Below, in pieces: positions 1 to 11,931 of a stretch of 64,000 bases of DNA. Both the position numbers and the translations under genes were made by a program. The notes beneath the pieces were generated by a model. That model worked only from the letters and a program-made list of their open reading frames with translations, had not been told where the DNA came from and made no database searches. Position 1 is the stretch's first letter. Every line of letters begins with the position of its first letter. Source of the DNA: Leptodontidium sp. MPI-SDFR-AT-0119 (lineage: Eukaryota; Ascomycota; Leotiomycetes; Helotiales; Leptodontidiaceae); contig JAHLEZ010000006.1 of NCBI GenBank assembly GCA_020726505.1, forward strand, positions 496,001 to 560,000. The letters run 5' to 3'.

Positions 1-1374
1 TGGAATATCATTATTGTTTCCTAGATTTGACATCGTGATCGGTTTTACGAGAATCTCACTGGAGCGGAGATCTCGGCGGTATCGTTGTTTTGTTCAGCTC
101 GCCTTCCAGTCCTCGCTTAGCTGTATTATCGTTATTATTTAGGTCGATCGCGGCTTATCTAAAGCAGAGAAGAAACCGGAAAGAAATGTAAGGTACTTTG
201 GTACCTTTGAACTCGGTCAGCATCGTGTTCGTGCTGCAGTTTCTGCTGCAATACAAAGCAGGTAGGCAGATTGTGTAACATCGTCGAGTCACGTGTGACA
301 CAGCTTCAACTAACAGCGCTACCCTCGGAGATCTCTCCCACTTTTTCAGAAGCTTCAGGAATCCGTCAAAGACAAATCATCTGAGTCTCAGCTGTTATGC
401 AAGCCATGGTGCTTTCAACAACATCCTCACTGCAGCGCATTGTCCTCAGCCCTATGCAGCTGTGGTTCGACGATCAAGCGACTCAATCACCAGCATCTCA
501 CGCAAGCCACAAGGCTGACATTCGTATCTACCACCACACCATCTCATCGGAGCTGATCCTTCCCCAGACTCTGCGCAGATTATCATTCGCCCAAAGACTT
601 CATCGTTTTGTCATCGCCACGATGGCGTTAGTCCCACGCCTCGCCCAAAATAAATCAGTGGAGCCTTGCTGGCGATGTAATGGCAGTAAGAAGCTTAAAT
701 TTTAGCTTCTTTGGTATGTGCATGTATCTCCGATGGTTTGGGTCTCAGTTTTGTCCTCTGTTTTTTTGTTTGTTGTCTTGCAGCTCTTGTATCCTACAAT
801 CTGCAATTCTATATTGTTGATGCATTTTTGTGTAAGGCACTTGTTTGCTGCTGCGGAAGTGTTTGCACCATGACTCTTCAAGAGCAAGCTGAACGGGGGA
901 TGATAGCTCTTCTCAGCAAAAAGACCGACACATTTCTCACTCAGACCCGGCCTCGGCATTTCAATATAGTAAGCTCTTGAGGTATGGTGGGATCAAGCTC
1001 ACTCATAGCTCAGCCCCGCTACATGTCTGCCTCTGTTGTCCCTCCTCAAGCCTCTACCCCTCCACACCTCACTCGTATCGATGCTAACGATATGCAGTCG
1101 GCATCCTACATTTGCTGCGCAATAGCTCCCGTATCTTTTCTTAGCTCTTTGTGTGCAGCCTTGTTGATGTTGGCAAGTGATCAAACCTGTGATGACCACT
1201 TCATCCTCACTTCAGCCTTTCCTCATCACCGTGCACGAAAGTCTTGACTTGATGTATATATATGACCAGCATCCTACCTCGTTCTCGTTCCATCCTTCAT
1301 CACCACATCCTCACACACACTTTCCACACATCGTATTCTAGAAAAACTTTCTTACCCCACCAACAACCTTCAAT
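1..1374. other. Gene-free stretch upstream of the first gene
   Basis: Several short open frames on both strands overlap each other here, none with a recognisable domain, signal peptide or consistent splice pattern. The last 120 bases act as promoter and leader of the gene starting at 1375, with a pyrimidine-rich leader just before it. I see no RNA gene. Confidence 0.5.
1253..1263 (+). promoter_or_regulatory. TATA-like element of the secreted two-module gene
   Basis: A TATATATATG stretch lies about 115 bases before the ATG at 1375 and is followed by a C/T-rich leader, the usual arrangement for a strongly expressed fungal gene. That it is the core promoter is inferred from position and sequence only. 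Confidence 0.45.
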
Positions 1375-2032
1375 ATGCAACTCTCAGCCGTTCTTAGCTT
1401 GGCCGCCGGCGCCGCTCTCACCCAAGCCGCACCCCTCCAATCGCGCACATCATATGCCGACATCGTCTTTCATGGTGCTGCAGATGCAGCCTACTCCCTC
1501 TCTGTCCCTCTCGATGGATCTTTGACTTACACCTGTATGTTTTGCTTACCACCTGACATTCAGCTTCTCGGCTAACCCATCTGCAGACAACGCTCTCTCA
1601 ATCTCCTCCGTCTCTTCCACCGGCGTCAACGTCGCCACCCAGTGCACACTCCACACTGTCGACTATCCTCCCGCTCTCGTCGAAGGACCAGCCAACACAT
1701 GGGTCGTCGGTCCTCCCCAGACCGTAATCTCCATCTCCTGCACAGCAGGCTCTCCACCACCTCCCCCACCACCAGCATCCATCGTCATTGAGTTCGATGG
1801 CGCGGATCCAGACAAGGGAGCTTTCTATAAGCTCAACGTCCCTCTTGACGGATCCGTCGTCCCAACCAACAACGTCTTGAGCATTTCCACTCTCGTTTCC
1901 GACTTTGACGCTTTGGCTACGAACTGCAACTTTGTTTATATTGATGGCTCGGCCGCTCTCGCTAGACTCAGCGCTGATAGATGGGCTGTGGGACCTCCTC
2001 AGACTATCATCAGTGTTGCTTGCAACGCATAA
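1375..2032 (+). CDS. Small secreted protein with two tandem modules
   Basis: Two exons (1375-1534, 1587-2032) give 201 residues; the 52-bp intron has a GTATGT donor and CTGCAG acceptor. Residues 1-19 form a typical signal peptide. The mature part is two copies of one module, about residues 27-105 and 118-199, joined by a proline linker (GSPPPPPPPA). Shared blocks include VPLDGS, a Leu-Ser-Ile-Ser stretch, VGPPQT and a final Cys. Each module has two cysteines spaced exactly 32 residues apart (C73/C105 and C167/C199), which suggests one disulfide per module. The family is not one I can name. A secreted role at the cell surface or during host contact is inference. It converges on the aminopeptidase gene downstream. 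Confidence 0.85.
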
Positions 2033-2620
2033 ACTTGTATGCAGCATGAGACGGCATTAGGCTTCGACGGGAATAGTAAAATGAATGTGGTTGAGTATTG
2101 GGGTGGGGCATGGTAGACTGATATTTTGCATTTTCATGGTTGCATTGCATGGTTTGGCGGGATTGGGCATTGAAACGAAGGGAAATCGGTTCTACATTTA
2201 CGACTTTATAATTAAATAGAAATAACATTGCGAATCTGACATATTGGGCTCTGTGGCTCTATTATCTGTGATAAACCATGAAGTGATTGCAGATCCAAAG
2301 CCTAGTATGGAATTAGGCACATGGTCGAGTGAGAAACAATTCGTGGGCAAGTATTTTACAAAGTATGTACATTTGAATCGGTTCCTATCAACAAGCTAGT
2401 AGTAGAAGCAAGTGGAATTCGGCCTTCTCTAATGGAAACTGAAGTAAAAGACGAGAATGGAGCATTGCATTCCTTTAAAGTCTCGTCTATACATTTTTCA
2501 CTTCACTTCTCTTCCATGTTGACACCTTTCATCTGTGGATATCATGCTGTTGAAGCAACAGGAAGCAAAACTTTCTTTCTCCATCACCCTCGCCCTCGAA
2601 ACCTCTCGTCGAACAAATTC
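2033..2620. other. Intergenic spacer between convergent genes
   Basis: This is the 3' flank shared by the secreted two-module gene (plus) and the aminopeptidase gene (minus). It holds only short overlapping frames and no recognisable feature. Confidence 0.6.
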
Positions 2621-4172
2621 TCAAATATACGAAGCTTCAATCAAATATCCAACAGTGAACTGCACAGGTGAGTTAGCCATCCATCGCCTGGACAATATGA
2701 TAGTGTCGTCGCTTACCTTCGAATGTCTCAGAATCGCATCCCACATGATGGTGGAGTAGGCATCATTGGGGCTGTGAATGTATGGACTACTGGTACTGAT
2801 CACTTCATCGCAGACATAACTTGCCGCTGTTTTATGTCTCTGTTAGCCAATATCTACTGGCAATCCGACATGGTTCCACTTTGGGTGGCAGAGACAGGAG
2901 AAGACTTACGGAAACCATTGGCATAAGCGGAGGCGTGATCAGAGCATCCGTATCCACATTTATCAGTCGTGTACGTGATACCAGTGTACTGCGTGACGAT
3001 CTTGCGGACGTAGGTGACGAGTCCGGAGTCGCTGTAGTCGGTGTAGACGCTGACTTTGCCAGATGGAGAGTATCCCGTCATATCTAGACCCAAGACGTCA
3101 ATTAGCACTACGCCATGTTCATTTCACCTAATCGAAATTTACAAGTGCATATCTAATCATGAGCTTGGAATGATGGGAAGAGAATAAACATACCCTGGCA
3201 AACAACAGCCAGAACCGTCTTCCCAGTACTTGCGTAATTGCTGAAGATAGCTTGGGAACCGAGCAGGCCACCCTCTTCACCAGCATAGAAATGGAACTCG
3301 ATCGTGTTCTTGGGCTTGAATCCAGAAGCGGCGATGACACGCAGGGCTTCGAGGATCGTGACAACGCCGGAACCGTTATCGTCTGCGCCTGGACCGCGAG
3401 CGGTAGAAGAGCCACCAGTGGAATCGTAGTGTGCGCCTACGATGACTGGGGAGAGTGAGCTTGAGTTTAGGAAGGAGGGTTGCGAATAGGGCGAAGGTTT
3501 TGTACGAACCGAGGTTTGAGCTGGTTCCTGGAATTTTGGCGATGATGGAGGGTTGGTTGAAAGAGTGAGTGAATGTTGTCACGGTGATGGCTGCGTTGGT
3601 TGATGCGATGGTCTTCACTTGCGAAAGCAACCATGTTCCAGCTTCCGTACCGTATGTGGAACGGTAGTACCGGTTGTAGTAGCTAGCTAGCTGTTAGTTT
3701 AGATTCCAGGGATTGCCTCTTGGCTAGCATGAGATATCAGCCTACTTAGTCAGTGTCGTCAGCCAGCTCTTTGGTCCAGTTGTGGTAAGCTGGGCTATCA
3801 GGGCATTGGCTTCGGTTTGATGCGTCAGTGAAACGGGATAGGTGACAGCACGAGCTTGGATGGCGGATTCGCTTTGCACGGTTGAGAGGCGGTTGAGAAC
3901 TGTCTCATTCTGATGCCCAGGTTAGACAAACGAGTATGATGAACCAGGTAGGCAATGTTTACCTTGATATCTGTAATGTCAATGAAACCGATGTTCTTGG
4001 CGACGTATTGAGTAATCTTTTGCTCCTCAGTGACCCATACTCCAGGGTCTACTTCTGAAGTCTTGATCAAGCGAAGACTGCCATCATTTGCAACTCTCCC
4101 ATCTGTGGGAGGCAAAGCCGAAACCAGGGACAATGAAGCAACAAAAGCCGGGAGAATTGCAGAGAGATGCAT
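2621..4172 (-). CDS. lap1: Secreted M28E leucine aminopeptidase
   Basis: Seven exons (4172-3963, 3909-3746, 3682-3510, 3445-3194, 3083-2910, 2826-2717, 2659-2621) join in phase to 373 residues. Residues 1-19 are a signal peptide, followed by a propeptide-like region to about residue 110. The zinc-peptidase core carries the M28E ligands in order: AHYD near 188, GADDNGSG near 204, AGEEGG near 239 (catalytic Glu then zinc-binding Glu), QDMTGY near 267, and SPYIHSPND near the C-terminus. A cysteine pair in CGYGC matches the conserved disulfide of the family. The enzyme is expected to remove N-terminal residues from peptides outside the cell. Length and motif order match fungal Lap1-type proteins; the symbol is by family resemblance. 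Exon 6 was placed at the acceptor that restores FPASYV. Confidence 0.92.
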
Positions 4173-5351
4173 CGTGAAGAATATCCAACAATATTTTGAT
4201 TGACTGGTTTAGCCAGAAGTACTCACGACACAAGCAATCTATATAGCAATCCAAGACTGCTCCTTTTCTTGATCGACACACTCTATTCTTTCACGTACAT
4301 TCTCGGCACTCATCACTTCAAGCGAATTGAAGGGTAATAGTCGCAGAGTGCAGTACCAAGAGTCTTGTGTCCTTCCACAAGCCTTCTACTCCGATCGTTG
4401 ACCTTCTCGAAGCGGGATAACCCCAGCGGCAATGAGATCTGCTGCACGACACGGCCTCGGTACTGGCTATATCTTATCTTTTCTTTCTCTGCACTTTGGC
4501 TTGTCGATGGAGAGTATGAAATGTGATTGGATACGGAGAGGGCCGTAAGGCTTGGTGTTCGCGATGCCAAGTCCAATTGGTGTGGGGGAAACCTTGTAGC
4601 ATCTACGAACTTCTTGATGGGGTTAGTGTGTGCTACACAACTACCGGTTTGAGATGGTTTTCCATTGCAACATATGATGCTCGCTGCAGGGCTGGTTGAT
4701 GTAAAATTGAACATGGGTGACGTTCTTGAAGCTTGTGATTGAACATATAAACCGGGGATAGAAGATGAAAAGGGATGAAGCAGTCCAGGATAGGAAATTT
4801 ATAACACAGCAAGATTTCAAGGATGTCGCAATCTCGCTGGAACTTCGGGGAGGACTTGTAGATGTCTAAACCACCGCTTAGACTAATGGAGTAGATCATT
4901 ATCTCTAGATAACAGATCAGCCCACTGTAGACCACTTGCTCCTTGAGCACCTCTCTGCGCAACTCAGTTATTTACTCTTTCCGATGAAAACGGACCACCG
5001 CTTGTAGAGAGAACAAAGAGACAGAAGATGAGTAGCGCTCCGTGACTCTGAAGAATGTGCTGAGAATACCATTCGCCTTCCTCGGAGTCTAGAACATTCC
5101 GGTAGCTATGCAGGTAACAATAGAAGCAAATATACACATAAATAATGTACGGCATTCAATTATACAGCACTCTTATCCAAGAATAGTCTCAAGTCATATC
5201 ATACTAGGTTAATGCCCACCGACTTGCCCAGTCCCATCAAGCAAGATCTATGCGCTTGCAAAATTGGTATACTGCAACCGCCGAGAGAATTGCACAGGTA
5301 AATGTTCAGTGTCCTAGGACACGACTCTCGAGGGCATGATCCAGAACCCAC
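4173..5351. other. Spacer upstream of the aminopeptidase gene
   Basis: Two overlapping minus-strand frames (4313-4714, 4633-4962) lack domains and codon-use support, so I do not call them genes. The interval would contain the aminopeptidase promoter and the 3' flank of the BRCT gene. Confidence 0.5.
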
Positions 5352-6137
5352 TCAGGTCTTTCGCTTTTTGGTCTTGGCGGGCTTTGTATCCTCCTCGTCG
5401 TCATCGTCATAGGCAAGCCGCTTGGCTCCAGAGGCCCCTTCGATGAGTTTGACAAGTCCATCTTCGTCCAAGGTAGTGAGGCCGAGGGTCTCAATTTTGT
5501 CCAGCCTGCCTCTGACTTAGCTTCGAACGTCCAAAAATTGTTCCTCCCAAGCGAGGGCCAAACTCCAGACTTACTTCGTAGGTCCCGCATCATTCCCAAC
5601 AACAACATAACTTGTCTTGCTACTCAAACTGCTAGCCACCTTCCCACCATAGTTCACGACCAGCTTCTCAGTATTCTTCCTGCCCAACGTAGGCGGAACA
5701 CCAGTGACGCATATCGAGAGACCTTTCAGCGCAGTTCCCATCCCACCCAGCAATGCCTTGTAGTTATCCGGCAATTCCGATTCATCAATAGCGCCCTTGG
5801 GCTTCGTCGCATTGGCCGCTCGTTGCTCTGCTGGAGTCTTTGTTTTCTTTGGCGCGACCGACTTCGCTTGCCCACCCTCACTGTCCTCCTTGTCTTCCTT
5901 CTTGATCGCTTTCGCTTTCGCTTTGGCCGGCTTCTTCTCCACAACTGGATCAACACTTATGCTTCCTCCAACCAAGGTCTGTACTTCGATTTTCGGTGCG
6001 CCATTGCCTTCGCTTTTGGCCGCCGCAACGCGCTCGTTTGCAGATTCGAGGGAGGCGTGGACAGAGTCGATCGAGGTGCCGAGAAGGACGATGAAGAGGG
6101 ATGACGCGCTAGCGTTCGCGGCCTTCTTTGGAGGCAT
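5352..6137 (-). CDS. Stand-alone BRCT-domain nuclear protein
   Basis: Two exons (6137-5575, 5505-5352) give 238 residues. Residues about 1-60 are Ala-rich; 70-115 are a Lys-rich, disordered stretch of nuclear-localisation type. About residues 130-220 form one BRCT domain, with LKGLSICVTGVPPTLGR, the NYGGKV turn, TSYVVVGNDAGPTKLDK and the later LDEDGLVKLI helix. The tail is acidic then basic (DDDDEEDTK...KKRK). The BRCT is of the replication factor C large-subunit/NAD-ligase kind, which binds DNA ends or phosphopeptides. The AAA+ ATPase that follows this domain in RFC1 is absent, so this is either a separate small protein or a product of gene splitting. A role in DNA replication or repair is inference. 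Confidence 0.8.
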
Positions 6138-9100
6138 TCTCGTTGCAAGAGGGAGCTTGTGGGGTGTAGTATCGTGGTAATGGGTTCGGAGAGGGTTGGT
6201 TGAAGTAGGTTGTGGTCAAATTGAGGCTATTTTGTCGATGTCATGGTCATCGTGAGCCGAGTGGCACAGCAGGAGCCAAGCAGTCGCGACAGCTTGAGAG
6301 TTTCTTGACGCGTAGCGCGAAAGCACGTGAGCCCGTATCTGTTTTATTTCTCTTTCTAATAATTGCTATACTCGTTCAAAAAAAAATATTTTTAAAAAAA
6401 ATTGGAGTCGATTTCCATGTGTTTCTTGCTCTGAGTCGTGGCTCCCTGGGGTTTGTTGGTTGTTCTTGCTTTCCACCTGCTTTAACCTTTCATAAACCCA
6501 CCTCACTTTAAGCATCCCCAGCCTCACCCCCCCCCCCCCCCCCCCCCAACTTGCTTTAAAAAAAAAATTATTTTTTTTAATTTTTTACAGAATCCTATGT
6601 TAATAATGATTGCATTCGTTTTCAAAGAAAGGTGCTGTATTGGAATAGCAAGCTGGCTGTTGTATCCCATTTGCTATGCACCTGCCCAGTGGAAAAGAAC
6701 CATGGTCAACAAATGCCACCTACTTTTGCTGCTCCGTTTCAGAGGTGAGTTGGCCTGCCATCTGTTGAATGGAGTTATTATACCGAGAGCAGTAGCTATA
6801 TCTATAAGCTCTATCGCCTAAGACTAGGAGTTGGTCTCGCCGTTGTCGGGAACCAGTTCGGTCGGGACGCTGTCGCTGGAGTTTTCGCCTCAATGAGGAT
6901 GAAGGAGTTGGTGATGACGCGATCTCTAGAGACTGCTATCGATTTTTTTCCTTTGATGAATGAAGAAAAAAGTTTGAGCATTTCAAATCCAGAATGCAGC
7001 TAATAAGAGGAACTGAGGAGGCTGTGACGTGCGGGAAGGAGTCTTTGAGGCAGAACAGGAACACGCATTGTGTATTGTGTGAATGTTTGAGTAACTTTGG
7101 GAGTCAATTTTCAAATGGTTGGAGACTTTCATAACCTTGTTTTGTTTGCGTGCTGCGAGAAGTGAAGATCGGGCGAGGTGAATTGTCATCAATGGAGCAG
7201 CCACTGAGATGCAAAACTTTCGATGCAAAATCCCAGCCCTTCTATTTCCGCTGCCAAAAGTCGATAACGAGAATGACCTTCCTTATAGACCTCCTCGATA
7301 CTGTTCCAGAAAGTCATGTCATGTATAAGTGTCCCGTTGTCAAAAGTTCAGCTAGTCTTCCCGGAAACGGCAAATTCTGGGCCGTAAACTGGGATACTCA
7401 CCTTTCCAAAAGCATCAAGACCCTTCTTTCGGATGTGGAATCCATACAGCCTCCTTGTGTATTTATACCAGCCAAATTGGCCTGGCCTCGACTGCCTAAA
7501 GTAAATGACGATTTTGTTAGAGGTTTAGTAATCTCCAAAATCTCATTTACAAATGCCGTGATAAGAAATGGGCAATTGACTTATTTTTAGGTGGATTGAT
7601 TAGATATTGATAGGTTTGGAGGAGGTATTGTTGAAACTTCACAACAAATTCATGTTGTGCGGAGATGACGGTTGTTTGAAAGTACACATGTTGAGAGTTA
7701 TATCAAATCCTACGAGGGGAGTGCGATATCCCCCCAAGTGGATAGAATTCCATCCATATCCGATACAGGGACATGACCAGGCATCTACCAAGGTTCGGGA
7801 CCTTGCCAGTCCGTAGACGGCCCCCTGAGCCCGTGAATTCCACGGTTGGAATATTTTCTGCTTTAGAATCTACCCTAAGATGAAGTTCAATGAACAAGGA
7901 GATGACAGTAGAAGACATGACAACAAAAGCGAATGTAGTAGCAGTCAGTTTGTGAAGAAGAAAAGGAGATGCAGGATGCTGTGTTCTTAGACTAAAAAAT
8001 GAGCTAAAGTCCAATTTATAGTCTCTGTATGTAGAACATCTATCACGAATAAATGGTTGGTAAGTCTGTGTGGTATTTTTCTTGAGACCCCCGTGCTGTT
8101 GTCCTGAATACTTTCTCTGTAGCTTCTGAGTTCATAACAAACAGCAAAAGCCGAGAAGGCGATGTTTACGCCATATGTAGTAGTATGCACTAAGGTTCCC
8201 AGAATTAAAATTCACTCTCAATCTAGCGATAATGGTGAAGCAAACTATCTTTTGTTCTCAAATAACCTGTTTAAACTTGCATCCTCTTCAAGAAAAAGAA
8301 AGGGGAAACAATTCATATAAATCCAAGATGTCGAAAGAGGAATTTGAGGCATAGAGTTGATTCGAAAATTCGCAAAGGGAACCCAGTGAGGCTCAATAAT
8401 TTTGCTGCTGGTAATTTCTCTTTGCGGAGAACATTTAAATCTGCCTCATGCCCACTGGAGTGAAAGAACTACTTGACTTGAAGTCACAAATTAAAATATA
8501 TTTAATTTCAAATAAAAGCACAAGTATTTTTTCTCAGATCAAGTAATTACAACCTTAGAATGACAGTAAGAGTCCAAAAGGCAACGAAAATTAGGAATCA
8601 ATGTCCGTCTTAAAAATGCCAAAAATCGCTTGGACGAAAGACTTATCATTGTCACGTACGTCTCAAAAAATCTCAAAGGTACTACTTGGGAGGGAAGGGC
8701 TCCAACAAGGTTAAATTATTAAACCGATTTGCTTTTTCTGCAGGCTAATTGTTGTTTTGGGTTCTAGCCCATTTTATGGGTTGGAAGCTCACGCGCGTCA
8801 TTCAATAAGGATTTTGTGAAGGAAAAAAATCCGTTCCTAGATGATAATCCGACCGCTTCTCTAGCAACAACAATCTCTCTGCGTGTTCTCACATTCACTC
8901 TTAATCTATTACTGGAGAATTGCGAAAATTGCGCAGGAGGCAGATATTCATCATGATGTTGCTTACTGGAAACTTACTTACCCCTCACTGTTGATCTTCA
9001 CGGAAAACAAGCGAGCCGAAGTCTCCGCTCTAGTGTGCCAACAACCGATACGCGCAATCGGATCTATCCATCCCCTTATCCAAACTTTTCCAAGCACGTT

Positions 9101-9898
9101 CCATGTCTGGCACGCTGATTGAGGACGTCACGAGATGTGCGACTCGGTAGTTGTCAATCGATATGGAGGTCGTTGGGACAAAACTGGTACTTGTCCAAGA
9201 GAGGAATAGACTACAGCCGAGCCGAGGGTTGGGGTGAAATTACGGATTGTGAAGAACAGTCGATCAACGCATAGTTTGACCCCACACGAACCTAGATATT
9301 GAGCTCTGGGAATGATGTTGGAATATGCTTCTGACAGGAGGGTAAGACAAGAAGTAAGTCAGATCTCAGAGGGCTGGGGAAATGTGTGTTTAGAGCATAG
9401 AGAGGACAGCCATTCTGGTTCGACAAAACTTAATATGACAGAACGGCTGCACCTACGGACCCTAAGATTTCAAGGACGTATTCAATTATTGATTGGTTAG
9501 TTTCGCCCGAGCGGACACTACTGGTGCTCTATCCGACATTAGATCTACTGCGGGTTGAGACCTCTACCAGTACCTTTGTGGCTTGACGTGTCAGCTTTTC
9601 ATAATACTGACTTGATGTGGGCAGCCGTTGTTGTAGGTTTGATGCTCATGGGAATAACTGAAAGCAGTTTTTCTTGATAGGCAGTACAGGAAATTAATAT
9701 GAAATCTGACAAGAGCTCGTGGCTGCACTACCAAGCTCTCAATTGTGTATTCCCCTATACTTCACGTGCTGCCCTCGCTTAGACATGACTGGTGTCTCGT
9801 TCTCCTTCCCAGCCTCCCTCTGTAGGAGCACAACGTCCATCGTCGTCATACAGGAAGCTTCAGCTCTCTAGCCCAGGTCGATCATCGTGATATCTCCA
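6138..9898. other. Long gene-poor spacer
   Basis: Nearly 3.8 kb without a supportable gene. It contains A/T runs near 6375-6405 and 6555-6590, a 21-base C run, and scattered short frames on both strands (such as 7150-7590 plus and 7703-8014 minus) without domains or splice logic. It becomes AT-rich between about 8200 and 8600. The first few hundred bases should hold the promoter of the BRCT gene. Confidence 0.55.
6527..6547 (+). repeat. 21-base poly-C run
   Basis: An uninterrupted run of 21 cytosines is followed within 20 bases by A-rich and T-rich runs. Its length may be an assembly or polymerase artefact. No coding function is possible here. Confidence 0.95.
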
Positions 9899-10303
9899 TC
9901 AAACCAACATCGCAGTGCCGATTCCAACAAGCAGTTGAGGACATCCTTTCTGAGCCGCGTCCACTAACAGCCATACCTCCATAGCTTCCCCCGCATTCTC
10001 GGCTTGTCGATCCAGCCCCGGAGCTCTCAACACCAACCTACATCCGCACAAGAATGCCTGTTCCACTTGGCCGGCCCCTTCTCCTAGCCATTTCTTACCA
10101 ATGAAACCAAACCGGCGACCAGTGTGAGGCCATAAATCATACAGACCATAGGAGAGTCCAGTGACTCGTGCATCGACAAGCATCACCAAGATAGTTGGGG
10201 CGGGATCGTACGACTCTTCATTGGCCAGCAACGCGCCATAATTCCGTTCCGTTGCTCCATGACGCGAGGATCGTTCGATCAATGTATTTGTCTCGAAATG
10301 CAA
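9899..10303 (-). CDS. Hypothetical 134-residue frame, weakly supported
   Basis: A single open frame with ATG start and a fairly protein-like composition (RFGFIGKKWLGEGAGQ, then Leu/Val-rich segments near the end). I see no signal peptide, domain, intron pattern or neighbour that supports it. It sits alone in a gene-poor spacer between the BRCT gene and the GPR1-family gene. It may be a lineage-specific gene, a fragment, or chance. Confidence 0.25.
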   Translation of the reverse strand: MHFETNTLIERSSRHGATERNYGALLANEESYDPAPTILVMLVDARVTGLSYGLYDLWPHTGRRFGFIGKKWLGEGAGQVEQAFLCGCRLVLRAPGLDRQAENAGEAMEVWLLVDAAQKGCPQLLVGIGTAMLV

Positions 10304-10900
10304 TATCTTTGTCTACAAGAAGACAATTGATTGAGAGTCGAGTGACACAGTTCTGTTCGTGAACTAAAATTGAAATTCGGTCCTGTAGGAGAAGACCTCC
10401 TGGTATCCCTCCTCGACGTACAGAATTATACTTTGATAGAACCCGAATTTCGACCTAATTGTGAGGAGTCTGAATCGTCAACCTCGAACCATGGCAATCG
10501 AACTATCCATGGGCAACTCTAAGCTCCCCTTGCGGCCAATGACAAACACCAAGCTCGGTTAGCTGCTGGGATTCAACACTGCTCTCAAGCTTCCCCACCG
10601 CCGAGATGAACACTTGCACCCATCCGGACAGCTTCTCCTCAGGGGGGATGTTGGTGATGCTGCTATGCGTCCTACCAGGATCGTCTGATCGCCTGGTTGG
10701 ACCTAGCAGACTCACTACCTCAGAAAATCCGGGAATCCGCAAGTGCGGAGGTGTGGTGCAAAACGCTGAGCTACATAATACTTTGGGGCCCCCAGTCATA
10801 ACCTGCCTCCTCATCTCGTTGCTCATAATCTGTGTGGGAGTCTTTGCTATCTCGTTCAATCAAATTATACCACATTCTCATTACCTGTTCTCGAGTCAAG

Positions 10901-11931
10901 ATGGCCGCTCCAGCACATGATGCTCAAGCTCCTATGGAGAAGGACTTCAGCAACAATGGGTACACAAATGGAAACGGGGCCAATCCGTACCACATGAATG
11001 ACACCAACATGGACAATGACACAGCATTGAAGAGAATTAGGACAGCTGGCAGTATCTCGATCTCGCCCGAACTTTTCGAGAAGATCTACCTTTCGCCTCA
11101 AAATCAGGTGAAGGGCGATCTACGAAAGACATTCGGTAACCCAACACCACTGTAAGTTGCCTTACTTCAAAATTTCGAGCCTGGTTAATCTATCATTAGG
11201 GCCTTGGTTGGTTTCCTTCTCTGTCTGTCTCCTCTGTCCTGTATCCTCATGGGCTGGAGAGGCGCTGGCGGAAATGGAGCTTCAGGAATGTAAGTACCTT
11301 CATGGAAATCCTTATGGAGTCAAGCAGATAACTAATGATATACAGCGGTTCATACTTCTTCTTCGGTGGTGTTCTCATGCTCGTTGGCGGTTTCCTCGAA
11401 TTCATTCTCGGCAACACCTTCCCATTCGTCGTCTTCATGTCATTCGGTGCCTTCTGGCTCACATTCGCCGCAACTCTCCAACCATTCTACGGTGCCTATG
11501 GCGCATACGCGCCTGCAGGTGAACCCGCAGCAGCAGGTATCGCAACTGTCGGATTTACCGCCTCGTTCGCGTTCTTCCTACTATTCATGGGTCTTCTCTG
11601 CCTGATCTACCTGGTCTGCTCTCTCCGCACCAACGTGGTTTTCGTCGTCATCTTCTTCACCCTCGTCCCAGCTTTCGGTCTCCTCGCTGGTGCGTACTGG
11701 CAAAACACTCTTGCTATCAGCACTGGGGATGCATCACACGCAAACACTGCTCATAGATGTCAAGTTGCTGCTGGTGCATTCACTTTCGTCACTTCCATGG
11801 CTGGATGGTGGATCTTCTTCGCTATCATGCTCGCGGCTCTCGACTTCCCATTCCAACTCCCAGTCGGTGACTTGTCGACCTTGATTAAGGGAGGTAGTGA
11901 GAGAAGGAAGGCAAAGGAGAGCATGGTTTAG
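10901..11931 (+). CDS. GPR1/FUN34/YaaH family membrane protein, acetate transporter type
   Basis: Three exons (10901-11151, 11200-11289, 11346-11931) give 308 residues. The ATG at 10901 (CAAGATGGCC) fits the family start better than an in-frame ATG 69 bases upstream. Residues 1-80 are a hydrophilic cytosolic tail; the family signature NPTPLALVGF begins the membrane part near residue 81. Six hydrophobic segments follow, including SYFFFGGVLMLVGGFLEF, TFPFVVFMSFGAFWLTF, a Gly/Ala/Phe-rich helix near VGFTASFAFFLLFMG, and a last helix near MAGWWIFFAIMLAA. Known members (yeast Ato proteins, Aspergillus AcpA, Yarrowia Gpr1) import acetate or influence ammonium export and acetate sensitivity at the plasma membrane. 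The substrate here is not shown by the sequence. Confidence 0.92.

Noticed and set aside
5571..6180. Long plus-strand frames opposite the BRCT gene
   Set aside because: Antisense shadows of a GC-rich coding exon; the minus strand carries the BRCT domain.
7150..7590. 146-residue plus-strand frame in the long spacer
   Set aside because: No domain, no signal, composition not protein-like, and no partner exons; chance frame most likely.
7703..8190. Two minus-strand frames with some hydrophobic character that might join to a small membrane protein
   Set aside because: I could not find a donor and acceptor that join them in phase, and neither part resembles a known family.
10503..10859. 118-residue minus-strand frame overlapping the promoter of the GPR1-family gene
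   Set aside because: Lies in the promoter/leader of a clear gene on the other strand and has no protein-like features.
10832..10900. Upstream in-frame ATG for the GPR1-family protein
   Set aside because: The extra 23 residues do not fit the hydrophilic N-terminus of the family; the ATG at 10901 has a better context.
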